From JBFGCT01 sp963825565 (GTDB lineage Bacteria > Actinomycetota > Acidimicrobiia > Acidimicrobiales > Ilumatobacteraceae), in the NCBI GenBank assembly GCA_963825565.1, contig CAWGTW010000002.1, forward strand, positions 186,001-250,000: a stretch of 64,000 nucleotides of DNA. The letters are read 5' to 3'. Of this stretch, positions 14,416 to 24,243 are shown piece by piece (within the stretch, counting starts at the first letter, position 1; each line of letters starts with the position of its first letter). Under the pieces are notes generated by a model, which saw only the letters and a program-made list of their open reading frames with translations, did no database searches and was not told the origin of the DNA. Made by a program: the position numbers and the translations under genes.

Positions 14416-15087
14416 GTGGCCGGCCGCTTCGAGCTGCTCGTCGCCGAGTCGACGGCGGGCGACTTCCACGCCCGTCCCGTGCCCGAGCCGGCGTGCCCGG
14501 CGATCTGGTGGCATCGCATCACCGAGCCGGCGCTCGTGCTCGGCTCGACGCAATCCGTCGACGTCGTCGACCACGCCGCCTGCCGAGCTGCGGGGGTCGA
14601 GGTCGTACGGCGACGCAGCGGTGGGGGAGCGGTGCTGCTCGTCCCCGGCGAGGTGACGTGGATCGACGTCGTCGTTCCCCGCGACGCCCCCGGGTGGGCC
14701 GACGACGTCCACGCCCCGATGGCCTGGCTCGGGGATCGGCTCGCGCTGGCGTTGGCCGGGTTCGGCGTCGGCGACCTCGATGTCCACCGCGGCGCGCTGC
14801 GCTCGTCGCCGTGGTCGCGCCTGGTCTGCTTCGACGGGGTGGGACCGGGGGAGGTCCTGGTCGGCGGACAGAAGTTGGTCGGGATGAGCCAGCGCCGTAC
14901 GCGGGCCTGGGCCCGGCTCCAGTGCTGCTGGTACGCGCGCCACGACCACGCCGACCTGCTCGCGCTGCTCGCGCCCGGCGACCGCCCCCGGCCGGCCGAC
15001 CTCGCCCCCGTCGGCACCGTTCCCTCCGCCGTCGGTGACCTCGTGCCCCCCGCCCTCCCCGCGCTCCTCACCACCGAATGGGGGTAA
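14416..15087 (+). CDS. Lipoate/octanoate-protein ligase-like protein
   Basis: 223 residues of the BPL/LplA/LipB superfamily. The signature RRRSGGGAVLL (about residues 65-75) and the conserved lysine region VGGQKLVGMSQRR are present, matching LplA-type enzymes that adenylate and transfer lipoyl groups. The accessory C-terminal LplA domain is absent, so it may be the catalytic-domain-only type or an octanoyl/lipoyl amidotransferase. It starts four bases after the HNH stop (GTG 14416). Its 3' end overlaps the first box of the MraZ operator, and its stop lies eight bases inside the array. Confidence 0.78.
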   Translation: MAGRFELLVAESTAGDFHARPVPEPACPAIWWHRITEPALVLGSTQSVDVVDHAACRAAGVEVVRRRSGGGAVLLVPGEVTWIDVVVPRDAPGWADDVHAPMAWLGDRLALALAGFGVGDLDVHRGALRSSPWSRLVCFDGVGPGEVLVGGQKLVGMSQRRTRAWARLQCCWYARHDHADLLALLAPGDRPRPADLAPVGTVPSAVGDLVPPALPALLTTEWG

Positions 15088-15145
15088 TGGGGGGTAAATG
15101 GTTGACTGTGGGGGGAAATGGGGGCATGATGGGGCGCGCTGGGGG
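15079..15145 (+). promoter_or_regulatory. mraZ promoter with array of MraZ-type TGGG boxes
   Basis: T-G-G boxes begin at 15079, 15088, 15099, 15109, 15119, 15130 and 15140, i.e. every 9-11 bases. All read TGGGG except the third (TGGTT). A candidate promoter, TTGACT (15102-15107), 17 bases, CATGAT (15125-15130), lies inside the array. MraZ proteins are known to repress the dcw operon by binding direct TGGG-type repeats at this spacing; the usual number is three or four. Confidence 0.8.
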
Positions 15146-15216
15146 TCCCTCTCGCGTTCCCGGCACGGCAGGACGGCGCGAGAGGCACGGACAGCAAGGG
15201 CAAGGGGACGCGGCGC

Positions 15217-15633
15217 GTGTTTGTCGGGGTCTACGAGCGACAGCTCGACGAGCGAGGACGGGTGGCGCTGCCATCGTCGTTTCGTGGCGACCTCGGCGAG
15301 CGCTGCTACCTGTTCTTCGGTGACGACGGCTGCGTCAGCCTGCGCGACGAGGCGGCGTTCGCCGAGCAGGCCCGCGAGCTGATCGAGCAGGTCAAGCGGG
15401 GCGAGGCGAGCCGCGACCGCCAGCGTGCGTTCGCCTCGTCCGCGGTCGAGGCGACGATCGACAAGCAGGGTCGCATCACGCTCGACGCCCGACTCCGAGA
15501 GCACGCCGGCATCGAGCCGCAGGCGCCGGTGATGGTCCTCGGATCGCTCGACCAGATCGAGATCTGGGAGCCGACCGCCTACCGGGCGAGCGAGGCCGCC
15601 GGCCAGCGCGAGATCGCGAGCGGGCGGCGATGA
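15217..15633 (+). CDS. mraZ: Transcriptional regulator MraZ
   Basis: 138 residues with the two tandem AbrB-like halves of MraZ: LDERGRVALP near residue 10 and IDKQGRITLD near residue 82. MraZ forms a ring-shaped oligomer that binds its own promoter and represses the division and cell-wall cluster. The GTG start at 15217 leaves a leader of about 80 bases after the presumed promoter, unlike the leaderless heads elsewhere in the window. It overlaps rsmH by four bases and opens a run of coupled genes to ftsQ. Confidence 0.93.
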   Translation: MFVGVYERQLDERGRVALPSSFRGDLGERCYLFFGDDGCVSLRDEAAFAEQARELIEQVKRGEASRDRQRAFASSAVEATIDKQGRITLDARLREHAGIEPQAPVMVLGSLDQIEIWEPTAYRASEAAGQREIASGRR

Positions 15634-16631
15634 GCGACGCCGCCGGGTTCGCGCACCGGCCGGTGATGGTCGACGAGATCACCGAGCTGTTCGGTGTCGT
15701 GCCGGCCGGGACCGTGGTCGATGCGACGCTCGGCGGCGGTGGCCACGCCGCCGCGCTGCTCGACTCGCGCGCCGACATCGACGTCTTGGGGATCGATCAG
15801 GACGTCGACGCGCTCGCCGCGGCGACGCGCCGCCTGGCCACCTACGGCAGCCGGCTGCGCGTCAGCCGCCGCCGATTCGACCGGTTCGGCGACGCGCTCG
15901 CCGACCACGGCGTCGAACGGATCAGCGGGGCGCTGTTCGACCTCGGGGTGTCGTCGCCGCAGCTCGACCGGGGCGAGCGCGGGTTCTCGTACCGCAACGA
16001 CGGCCCGCTCGACATGCGGATGGACGTCGGGCAGCAGTGGTCGGCCTCCGACGTGGTCAACGGGTACGCCGAAGACGAGCTCGCCCGCGTCATCCGGCGG
16101 TTCGGCGACGAGCGGTTCGCCTTCCGGATCGCGAGGGCGATCTGTCGCTCCCGGCCGATTCAGTCCACCTCCGAGCTGGCCATGATCGTCACCGAGGCGA
16201 TCCCCGCCGCCGCACGACGGACGGGTGGGCACCCGGCCAGACGAACGTTCCAGGCGATCCGGATCGAGGTCAACGACGAGCTGGGCGCGCTGCCGGCAGC
16301 GCTCGACCAGGCCGTGGCGGCGACCGTGACCGGGGGGCGCATCGCCGTGCTGTCCTATCACTCCGGTGAGGACCGGATCGTCAAGGAACGATTCGCTGCG
16401 GCCGCAGGTGCCTGCGAGTGCCCCGCCGATCTGCCGTGCGTCTGCGGGGCGGTCCAGACCGTGCGGATCGTACGGCGGGTGCCGAAACGCCCGGGGCCGA
16501 CCGAGCGGGCGGGCAACCGGCGGGCCGGCAGTGCCCGCCTGCGAGCGGTGGAGAAGATCGACCCGGTGCACAAGCGCGACGGGACGCCGGTGTCCGACGA
16601 CGAGACCGACGACGAGAAGGGTGCCTCCTGA
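15630..16631 (+). CDS. rsmH: 16S rRNA (cytosine(1402)-N4)-methyltransferase
   Basis: 333 residues, the normal size. Begins with HRPVMVDEI, then the SAM-binding VDATLGGGGHAAALL, GIDQDVDAL, and the family motif FDLGVSSPQLDRGERGFSYR with DMRMD. A C-terminal catalytic region has ISYHSGEDRIVK-like VLSYHSGEDRIVK. RsmH methylates N4 of C1402 in the ribosomal P site. It overlaps mraZ by four bases and shares one base with the ftsL start (TGATG). Confidence 0.94.
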   Translation: MSDAAGFAHRPVMVDEITELFGVVPAGTVVDATLGGGGHAAALLDSRADIDVLGIDQDVDALAAATRRLATYGSRLRVSRRRFDRFGDALADHGVERISGALFDLGVSSPQLDRGERGFSYRNDGPLDMRMDVGQQWSASDVVNGYAEDELARVIRRFGDERFAFRIARAICRSRPIQSTSELAMIVTEAIPAAARRTGGHPARRTFQAIRIEVNDELGALPAALDQAVAATVTGGRIAVLSYHSGEDRIVKERFAAAAGACECPADLPCVCGAVQTVRIVRRVPKRPGPTERAGNRRAGSARLRAVEKIDPVHKRDGTPVSDDETDDEKGAS

Positions 16632-17108
16632 TGGCGGTTGCGATCCAGCACGAGGTCGATCGCGCGACGGTCGGGTGGCCGGCCGGGGCCGGCGAAGCTC
16701 TCGCTGCTGCCGCGCCGCCGGCGCTGGCCGGCCGTGATCACCGGGCTGGCGTTCACCGTCGTGCTGCTCGGCATGTTCGGCGCGGCGGTCTTCCACACCC
16801 AGCTCGCCGAGCGGCAGCTGCGCATCGACCGGCTCGAGCGCGAGGTCAACGTCGAGCGCGAGCGCTTCGACGAGCTGCGCAACGACCGTGCGGCGCTGCG
16901 CTCCCCGGTCCGCCTCGCCGATGCGGCCGGCGCCCTCGGGATGGTCCGCGGCGATGCGAGCGAGTTCGTCGAGGTCGACGCGCTGCTGCTCGCCCGCCAG
17001 CTCGCGGCGGCCGGCTTCGTCGAGGACGACGTCGCCCAGATCGTCGTGCACAGCGAGCCCCTCGACCAGTTCCGCGACGTCAAGTCGGTCTCGGCGGGGC
17101 AGCCGTGA
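16631..17108 (+). CDS. ftsL: FtsL-like division protein (apparent frameshift near start)
   Basis: Small bitopic division protein. A basic N-terminus leads to one transmembrane helix (VITGLAFTVVLLGMFG), then a coiled-coil segment RLEREVNVERERFDELRND, matching FtsL/septum-formation-initiator proteins. The natural start is probably ATG 16631, coupled to the rsmH stop. That ATG is in a different frame from the helix, and inserting one CG at the TCGCGCGA run (16660-16667) joins them cleanly. Without the repair the only start in the main frame is TTG 16638. FtsL links FtsQ and FtsB-type proteins to the FtsW-FtsI synthase; ftsI follows with a four-base overlap. Confidence 0.75.
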
Positions 17109-19068
17109 GCCGCACGTTCGACCGGACCCACGGTCGGCCCGGCGGCCGTGCCCACGGTCGCGCGCACGGTCGCGCGCACGGTCGGGCGCCGTCCCGGCGC
17201 ACCCAACCGAACCGGCCGGCCCGATCCAGCGCGGCGCGATCGAGCGCGGCGCGATCGAGCGCGGCGCGCCCCCGGCGCCGCGCTCGAAGCACCGGCCGCG
17301 CCGGGTCGCCGCCCCGCCGCCCGCCGCCCGCGCCAAACGGCAACGGACGGGATCGCCGCGGCGCCGGCTGCTCGGCATCCTCGTCGCCGTCTCGCTCATG
17401 CTCCTCGGCATCATCGCCCGGGTTGCGTACCTCCAGACCACCGAGGCCGACACGCTGCGCTCGGCCGGCGCCGAGCAGTGGACGAGGTCCTACGACATCC
17501 CGGCCCAGCGCGGCACGGTGTTCGATCGTCACGGCGACGAGCTGGCGATGTCGGTGCCGGCGGCGACGATCTCGATCAACCCGAAGCTGATCGAGAACGG
17601 CCCGGCCACGATCCAGTTGCTCGACGATCTGCTCGGCCTGACCGACAGCAAGGTGTCCGAGCTCCTCGCGGAAACCGCCTCTCGAGAGCGGGGCTTCGTC
17701 TACGTCGCCCGCCAGGTCGATCGCAGGGTGGGCGAGCAGATCGAAGGGTTGGGGCTGCCCGGGGTCAACGTCGACCGCGAGGACCGCCGCGAGATGCCGG
17801 GCGGCGAGACCGGGCGCAGCGTGATCGGGCTGACCAACATCGACGGCACGGGCATCTCGGGGCTCGAGCTGCAGTACGACGACGTGCTGACCGGCGCCGA
17901 CGGCAACATGACCAGGGAAATCGCCCCCGGTGGGCGCACGATCCCCGGCGCCGAGACGATCACCGCCGCCCCGGTTCCCGGTGACGACCTCGTGCTGACG
18001 ATCGACCGCTCGATCCAGTTCTCGACCGAGCAGGTCCTGCTCGAGCAGGTTGCCTCGATCGGCGCCCGCGGGGCGACCGCGGTCGTCATGGACACCGACA
18101 CCGGCGAGATGCTCGCCATCGCCTCGGTCCGGCGGGACGACCAGACCGGTGACTACGCGATCAGCTCGGGGAACTTCGCCGCCGTCGACGCCTACGAGCC
18201 GGGCTCGGTGGCCAAGGTGATCACGGTCGCCGCCGCCCTGAACGAGGGCGTCGTCACCCCCGACACCGGGTTCGAGGTGCCGTGGCGCAAGCAGTACTAC
18301 GACGATCTGCTCAAGGACTCCCACCAGCACCCCGACGAGTGGATGACCGTGTCGGACATCCTGACCGAGTCGTCGAACATCGGCACGATCATGGTGCAGC
18401 AGAAGATGGGTCGTTTCGTCCACTACGACTACATGCGGGCGTTCGGGCTCGGCGAGAAGACCGCGCTCGACTTCCCTGGCGAGTCGCCGGGACTGCTCAA
18501 GGATGCCGATGAGCTGTGGGGCACCGAGCGGGTCACGGTCGCCTACGGCCAGGGCATGGGGAGCACGTCGCTGCAGCTCGTCGCCGCGGTCAACACGATC
18601 GCCAACGGCGGTACCTACGTGGCGCCCACGCTGGTCAAGGCGACGGTCGGCCCCGACGGGGTGATGACCGAGATGCCCGCTGCCGACCGCAGGCGCGTCG
18701 TGTCGCCCGAGGCCGCCGCCCAGACCACCGCGATGATGCAGCGGGTGGTGTGCGAGGGCACGGCCAGCCGGGCCGTCGTCGATGGGATGTCGATCGCCGG
18801 CAAGACCGGGACGGCGTTCAAGGCCAACGCCAATGGCACGTACTTCGACGACGACGGCAACCGCGTCTACTACTCCAGCTTCGTCGGGTTCTTCCCGGCC
18901 GAGCGGCCCGAGGTCACGGTGCAGATCTCGGTCGACGAGCCCCCGGCCGGCACCGGCGACCGATTCGGCGGCACCGCTGCGGCGCCGGTCTTCGCCGAGC
19001 TGGCACCGACCCTGATCCACGAGCTCGGCATCCAGCCGCCGGCCGGAACGGGTGGATGTGCCGAGTGA
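17105..19068 (+). CDS. ftsI: Penicillin-binding protein 3-type transpeptidase FtsI (frame change in N-terminal tail)
   Basis: Division-specific peptidoglycan transpeptidase of about 650 residues. After a long basic tail there is one transmembrane helix (LLGILVAVSLMLLGIIARVAYL), a dimerisation domain (AQRGTVFDRHG), and the transpeptidase domain with SVAK (nucleophile serine), SSN and KTG motifs. No PASTA domains are present. GTG 17105 overlaps the ftsL stop, but its frame differs from that of the catalytic part; no ATG or GTG exists in the catalytic frame before the helix. One base lost or two gained in the repetitive stretch 17129-17340 would explain this. It overlaps murE by 17 bases. Confidence 0.88.
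17129..17267 (+). repeat. Tandem repeats coding the FtsI cytoplasmic tail
   Basis: CACGGTCG occurs at 17129, 17153, 17165 and 17177; the last three lie in 12-base units that would code Ala-His-Gly-Arg repeats. A second array has three 15-base units beginning GATC at 17223, 17238 and 17253. Slippage here could account for the frame change in ftsI. Confidence 0.65.
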
Positions 19069-20551
19069 TGCCCGCGGCGGGCGAGGGGCATCGCTCGGCG
19101 CGCTGGTCGACGAGGTCGAACGGCTCGGTGGCACGCTCCGGTTGGGCGACCCGAGCGGCGATCGCGCAGGGCTGATCGTCGAGGCGGTGACCCACGACTC
19201 GCGCGCGGTCCAGCCCGGCAGCGTGTTCGCCTGCCTGCGCGGCGACCGTTTCGACGGCCACGGCTTCGCGGCGAGCGCTGTCGCCGCAGGCGCGGCGGCG
19301 CTGCTGGTCGACCACGAGCTGCCGGCGGTGGCGGTCGGCTCGACCCCGCAGCTCGTCGTCGACGACACGCGGCGCTGGCTCGGGCCGATCGCCGCGTCGG
19401 TGTACGGACACCCGAGCGAGCGGCTCGTCACCGTCGGGATCACCGGCACGAACGGCAAGACGACGACCGCCCACCTCCTCGGCGCCGTGTTCGAGGAACA
19501 CGGATGGTCGTGCGCCGTCGTCGGCACCCTGAGCGGACCCCGCACGACGCCCGAAGCGCCCGAGCTCCAGTCGATGCTCGCCGGGTTCGTCGACCAGGGA
19601 CGTGAGGCGGTCGTGCTCGAGGTGTCCTCCCACGCGCTCGCCCTCCACCGGGTCGACGGGACACGCTTCGACGCGGTCGTGTTCACCAACCTCGGCCGCG
19701 ATCACCTCGACCTGCACGGGTCACCCGAGGAGTACTTCCGAGCCAAGGCGTCGCTGTTCTCGCCGACGTTCTCCCCACTCGGCATCGTCAACGTCGACGA
19801 TCCGTACGGGCGGCTGCTCGCCGACTCGACCCAGGCCGACCGGTCGACGTTCCGGGTCGTTCCCTTCTCGACCGATCAGATCGACGACGTCGAGCTCCGC
19901 GTCGACGGGCATCGGTTCTACCGGCAGGGCACACGATTCGACGTCCCGATCGGTGGCGAGTTCAACGTGGTCAACTCGCTCGCCGCGCTGACGACCGCTG
20001 ACGCGCTCGGCGTGCCAGCCGCCGAGATCGCCGCCGGCCTGCGCCGGGCGCGACCGATTCCCGGTCGCTTCGAACTGGTCGCCGAGCCGACCGAGGAGCG
20101 CCCGTTCTCCGTCGTCGTCGACTACGCGCACACGCCCGATGGGCTCGCCGAGCTGCTCACGTCGGCGCGGCAGGTGGTGGAACCTGGCGGTGCGGTGAAC
20201 GTCGTGTTCGGTTGCGGAGGCGAGCGCGATTCGGTGAAGCGACCCGAGATGGGCGCGGTCGCGGCGCGGCTGGCCGACCGGGTCGTCGTCACGTCGGACA
20301 ACCCGCGCGCCGAGGATCCGGGCGCGATCATCGACGAGATCCTGCGCGGCGTCGACAACGGCTACCGTTCTCGGGTCTCGTCGAACCCGGACCGTCGCGC
20401 CGCGATCGCGACCGCGCTGCGCGCTGCCGGACCCGGCGACATCGTGGTCGTCGCCGGCAAGGGTCACGAGACGACGCAGGACCTCGGTGACCGGGTCGTC
20501 GAGTTCGACGACCGCGCGGTCGCGCTGGAACTACTGGAGGAGACGCCGTGA
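19052..20551 (+). CDS. murE: UDP-MurNAc-tripeptide synthetase MurE
   Basis: 499 residues. Mur ligase with the ATP loop GITGTNGKTTTAH (about residue 130), central-domain motifs EVSSHALALHRV and FTNLGRDHLDLHG, and C-terminal DYAHTPDGL. The motif DNPRAEDP is the one associated with addition of diaminopimelate rather than lysine, so a DAP-type peptidoglycan is expected. The GTG start at 19052 lies inside the ftsI end; GTG 19058 is an alternative. The stop overlaps mraY by four bases. No murF follows, although that is its usual place. Confidence 0.94.
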   Translation: MDVPSDARGGRGASLGALVDEVERLGGTLRLGDPSGDRAGLIVEAVTHDSRAVQPGSVFACLRGDRFDGHGFAASAVAAGAAALLVDHELPAVAVGSTPQLVVDDTRRWLGPIAASVYGHPSERLVTVGITGTNGKTTTAHLLGAVFEEHGWSCAVVGTLSGPRTTPEAPELQSMLAGFVDQGREAVVLEVSSHALALHRVDGTRFDAVVFTNLGRDHLDLHGSPEEYFRAKASLFSPTFSPLGIVNVDDPYGRLLADSTQADRSTFRVVPFSTDQIDDVELRVDGHRFYRQGTRFDVPIGGEFNVVNSLAALTTADALGVPAAEIAAGLRRARPIPGRFELVAEPTEERPFSVVVDYAHTPDGLAELLTSARQVVEPGGAVNVVFGCGGERDSVKRPEMGAVAARLADRVVVTSDNPRAEDPGAIIDEILRGVDNGYRSRVSSNPDRRAAIATALRAAGPGDIVVVAGKGHETTQDLGDRVVEFDDRAVALELLEETP

Positions 20552-21592
20552 TCGCGATCATGATTGCCGGAACGGTGGCGATGCTCGTGTCGTTGTTCGG
20601 CACCCGGTACCTGATCGTCTTCTTCCGGACGCGCGGACAGGGCCAGCCGATCCTCGGCAAGGAGGATCACGGCCCCGAGCACCACATGGTGAAGCAGGGC
20701 ACGCCGACGATGGGTGGCCTGGCGATCGTTGGCGCTGCGCTCGTCGGCTGGCTGACCGCGCACGCCCGCCCCGGGCTGGTCTTCTCCGACCAGACGATGA
20801 TCGTGTGGGTCGGCGTGCTGTTCATGGCCCTGATGGGGTTCCTCGACGACTTCATCAAGATCCGCAAGCGCCACAACCGGGGGATCTTCTGGAAGCAGAA
20901 GAACTACATCACGCTGATCGCCAGCTTCGGGATCGCCTGGTGGCTGGTCGTCGCCACCGGGATCTCCGAGACCATGTCGATCACCCGGCCCGAGCTCGGC
21001 TTCGAGGTGCCGACGGTGATCTGGATCCTGTACGCCGGGGCGATCGTCTGGGCGACGACCAACGCGGTCAACGTGACCGACGGCCTCGACGGACTCGCTG
21101 TCCGGTTCGGCGCTGATGGGCTTCGGCGCATTCACGACGATCTGCTACTGGGCGTTCCGCAACCCGGAGGTCTACGGCGCCGTCGTCAACCCGCTCGACA
21201 TGGGGGTGTTCGCTGCGGCGTTCGCCGGTGGCTGCCTCGGGTTCCTGTGGTGGAACGCGGCGCCGGCACGGATCTTCATGGGCGACGTCGGGTCGCTGGC
21301 GATCGGTGCCGCGCTGGCATTCCTCGCGCTCACGACCAACACGAGCCTGCTGATCATCCTGATCTGCGGGATCAACGTCGTCGAGGCGGGCTCGGTGGCG
21401 ATCCAGATGGGCGTGTTCAAGGCCTCTGGGCGGACGCGACGGCTGTTCCGCATGTCGCCGATCCACCACCACTTCGAGCTGGTCGGCTGGCCGGAGACCA
21501 CCGTGATCATCCGCTTCTGGCTGATCGCCGCGATCTGCGTCGCCGCCGCGCTCGGCATCTTCATCGCCGACTTCACGGGCGAGGTCGCCTGA
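20548..21592 (+). CDS. mraY: Phospho-MurNAc-pentapeptide transferase MraY (one frameshift)
   Basis: Integral membrane enzyme that moves phospho-MurNAc-pentapeptide to undecaprenyl phosphate, giving lipid I. The first part contains KQGTPTMGGLAI and LMGFLDDFIK with the catalytic aspartates, and NAVNVTDGLDGLA. The reading frame then breaks at about 21099. The rest continues in the next frame with SGSALMGFGAF, FMGDVGSLAIG and the MSPIHHHFEL signature. Removing one base or adding two after GCT restores a full-length protein. The stop shares one base with the murD start. Confidence 0.9.
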
Positions 21593-22984
21593 TGAGCCAC
21601 GCGCTGGTGTACGGGCTGGCGGTCGCCGGCGAGGCGGTCGTCGCGCGCCCTGCGGCGCGCGGCGTCGAGGTCGTGGTCGCCGACGACGCGACCAACCCCG
21701 ACCGGGAGCGCGCCGCCGCCGGGCTGGGTGTCGATCTCGTCATCGCCCCGAGCGACGCCGACCTCGAGCGGCTGGTGCGGTCAGCGGCGTTCGTCAGCCC
21801 GTCACCCGGCGTGCCCGAGACCCACCGGGCGATCCGCCTCGCCGCCGCGCACGGGGTACCGATCCTCTCCGAGATCGAGTTGGCGTACTCGTGGGAGCAG
21901 CAGCGCGCAGCCGGCCCGCGGCCGATGCTGGCGGTGACCGGGACCGACGGCAAGACGACCACGACCCTGCTCGCCGTCGAGATGCTGCGCGCGGCCGGCG
22001 TGCGGTCGGTCGCCGCCGGCAACACCGACACTCCGCTGGTCACCGCGATCGGCATGGACCTCGACGCGTTCGTCGTCGAGTGCACGAGCTTCCGGCTGGC
22101 GTGGACGCCGACGTTCCGCGCCGAGGCGGCGGCCTGGCTCAACTTCGCCCCCGATCACCTCGACTGGCATCGATCGATCGACACCTACGAAGCGGCCAAG
22201 GCGCGGGTCTTCGTCAACCAGCGGCCGACCGACGTGGCGATCGGGTTCGTCGACGACGAGGTCGTGATGCGCCGGCTCGGAGCGGGACCCGGGCGGCCGG
22301 TGACCTTCGGCCTCGATCGCCCGGCCGCCGACTACCGCCTCGACGGCGAGGTGCTGACCGGCCCCGCCGGCCCGATCGCCCGGCGGGCCGACATGCGTCG
22401 CAGCCTTCCCCACGACGTCACCAACGCGCTCGCCGCGTCCGCCCTCGTGCTCGAGACCGGGCTCGCCGACAACTCCGCGATCGGTGCCGCGCTCTCGTCG
22501 TTCGTCGGGCCACCTCATCGCCTCGAGGCGATCGGGGCGTGGGGTGGCGTCGCCTGGTACAACGACTCCAAGGCGACGACGCCGCACGCCGCGGCCGCCG
22601 CAGTCAGGGCGTTCGACCGGCTCGTCCTGATCGCCGGTGGCTACGACAAGCGCGTCGACCTCGCCCCGATGGCGGTCGACGCCGATCGCGTCCGGGCGGT
22701 GGTCGCGATCGGCGCGACACGCGATGCGGTCGCCGAACTGTTCCGGCCACACACGCGCGTCGAGGTCGTCGAGCACCTGCGCGATGCCGTGCCGATCGCG
22801 CAGCGCATCGCCGAGCCGGGCGACACCGTACTGCTGTCGCCGGGGTGCGCCAGCCTCGACCAGTACACCAACTTCGAGGCCCGCGGCGACGAGTTCCGGC
22901 GCTTGGTGCTCGACGCCCACGACCAGTATCACCACCGGCGCGACCACCGAGCGCGCCGCCAGGACCCCGGGAGACCCGTCATGA
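21592..22984 (+). CDS. murD: UDP-MurNAc-L-alanine:D-glutamate ligase MurD (probable frameshift near end)
   Basis: Adds D-glutamate to UDP-MurNAc-L-Ala. Motifs: AVTGTDGKTTTTLL (Asp instead of the usual Asn in the ATP loop), NTDTPLV, ECTSFRLAWTP, FAPDHLDWH, WYNDSKATTPHA and TVLLSPGCASLDQYTNF. The frame runs on into ftsW without a stop, but family length is reached at about 22920. In the +1 frame a TGA at 22982-22984 overlaps the ftsW ATG by four bases, matching the pattern of its neighbours. I therefore read a small indel near 22905-22935 rather than a true fusion. The start ATG 21592 shares a base with the mraY stop. Confidence 0.86.
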
Positions 22985-24243
22985 CATCGACCGTCACCGT
23001 CGGCGACCGTCGCCGAGCCACGATCGAGCGACTGCGGGGCGAGGCCGCCCCCGCCCGCCCGGCGACCCGCGCCCGTCCGCGGGTCCCGCACCTGCCCTCG
23101 GTCCGGCGGGGTCGTCCGACCGAGCCCGCCGAGCGCGAAGTACTCGGGCCGCCGACCGGTACCTACTACGTGATCGCCGCCGTCGTCGCCGTGTTCGTGA
23201 TGCTCGGCCTGGTCATGGTGCTGTCGGCGTCGGCGGTCACCCAGGCCAACCTCGGGAACTCGCCCTACCGGGTGTTCGGTCGTCAGGCGATGTGGGCCGT
23301 CGTCGGATCGGTCGCCCTCGTGATCGCTGCCCGGGTCCCGTACCGCCGCTGGCAGCGCCTGGTGATCCCGATCGGGTTGCTCGCCGTGCTGGCGATGGCC
23401 GGTCCCTTCGCTCCCGGCATCGGCGGCACGGTCAACGGTGCCCGGTCGTGGATCTTCGTCGGCGGCGTCAGCGTCCAACCCTCGGAGTTCCTCAAGCTGG
23501 CGGTCGTGATCGCCGCCGCCGACCTGCTGGTCCGCAGCGGTGCCGACCTCGGCGACCGCCGGCGCACGCTGTACCCCCTCGCGGTGCTCGCCTGCGTCGC
23601 GGCCGGCCTGTCGCTCGTGCAGGGCGACCTCGGTTCGGCGATCGTGCTCGGCGCGATCGTGCTCGCCGTCGGCTGGATCGCCGGGGTCCCGATCGCGCCA
23701 CTGGCGGCGATGTCGGGGATCGCCGCCGGCGCCGGGCTGCTGTTCGTCGTGTCGAGCCCACGCCGGCTCGATCGCTTCACCGCCTTCTGGAACGTCACCG
23801 AGGAGAAGGACCACCTCGCCTATCAGACGTACCAGGGCTACCTCAGCATGGCCAACGGTGGCCTGACGGGATCGGGGATCGGCGGTAGCCGCGGCAAGCT
23901 CGGTTACCTGCCGTACGCCCACAGCGACTTCATCTTCGCGATCATCGCCGACGAACTGGGCATGATCGGCACGGCCGCGGTGATCGGCGGCTTCATCATG
24001 CTGGTCTGGTTCGGCGTGCAGGCCGCCCTCGCCGCCCCCGATCGGTTCGGGATGCTGCTCGCCGGCGGGATCTCGGCGTGGTTCGGCGTGCAGGCGATCG
24101 TCAACCTCGGCGGGGTGACCGGGCTGATGCCGGTGACCGGGCTGACCCTGCCGTTCTTCTCCGCCGGTGGCAGCTCGCTGTTCGTCAGCATGGTCGCGGC
24201 AGGGCTGCTGCTCAGCGTGGCGCGACGCAGCGTGCGCACGTGA
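22981..24243 (+). CDS. ftsW: Septal peptidoglycan polymerase FtsW
   Basis: SEDS-family glycosyltransferase of about 420 residues and roughly ten transmembrane helices. A basic cytoplasmic N-terminus of about 60 residues precedes the first helix. Family motifs include VMVLSASAV, GARSWIFVGGVSVQPSEFLKL, VQGDLGSAIVLG, AYQTYQGY, GLTGSGIGGSRGKLGYLPYAHSDFIFAIIADELG (split across several helices) and LPFFSAGGSSLF. It polymerises lipid II at the septum with FtsI. ATG 22981 overlaps the presumed murD stop, and its stop overlaps the murG GTG by four bases. Confidence 0.92.
   Translation: MTSTVTVGDRRRATIERLRGEAAPARPATRARPRVPHLPSVRRGRPTEPAEREVLGPPTGTYYVIAAVVAVFVMLGLVMVLSASAVTQANLGNSPYRVFGRQAMWAVVGSVALVIAARVPYRRWQRLVIPIGLLAVLAMAGPFAPGIGGTVNGARSWIFVGGVSVQPSEFLKLAVVIAAADLLVRSGADLGDRRRTLYPLAVLACVAAGLSLVQGDLGSAIVLGAIVLAVGWIAGVPIAPLAAMSGIAAGAGLLFVVSSPRRLDRFTAFWNVTEEKDHLAYQTYQGYLSMANGGLTGSGIGGSRGKLGYLPYAHSDFIFAIIADELGMIGTAAVIGGFIMLVWFGVQAALAAPDRFGMLLAGGISAWFGVQAIVNLGGVTGLMPVTGLTLPFFSAGGSSLFVSMVAAGLLLSVARRSVRT

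Noticed and set aside
16638..16640. TTG as the natural ftsL start
   Set aside because: A coupled ATG at 16631 with one CG restored gives a better start and fits the error pattern; TTG kept only as a fallback.
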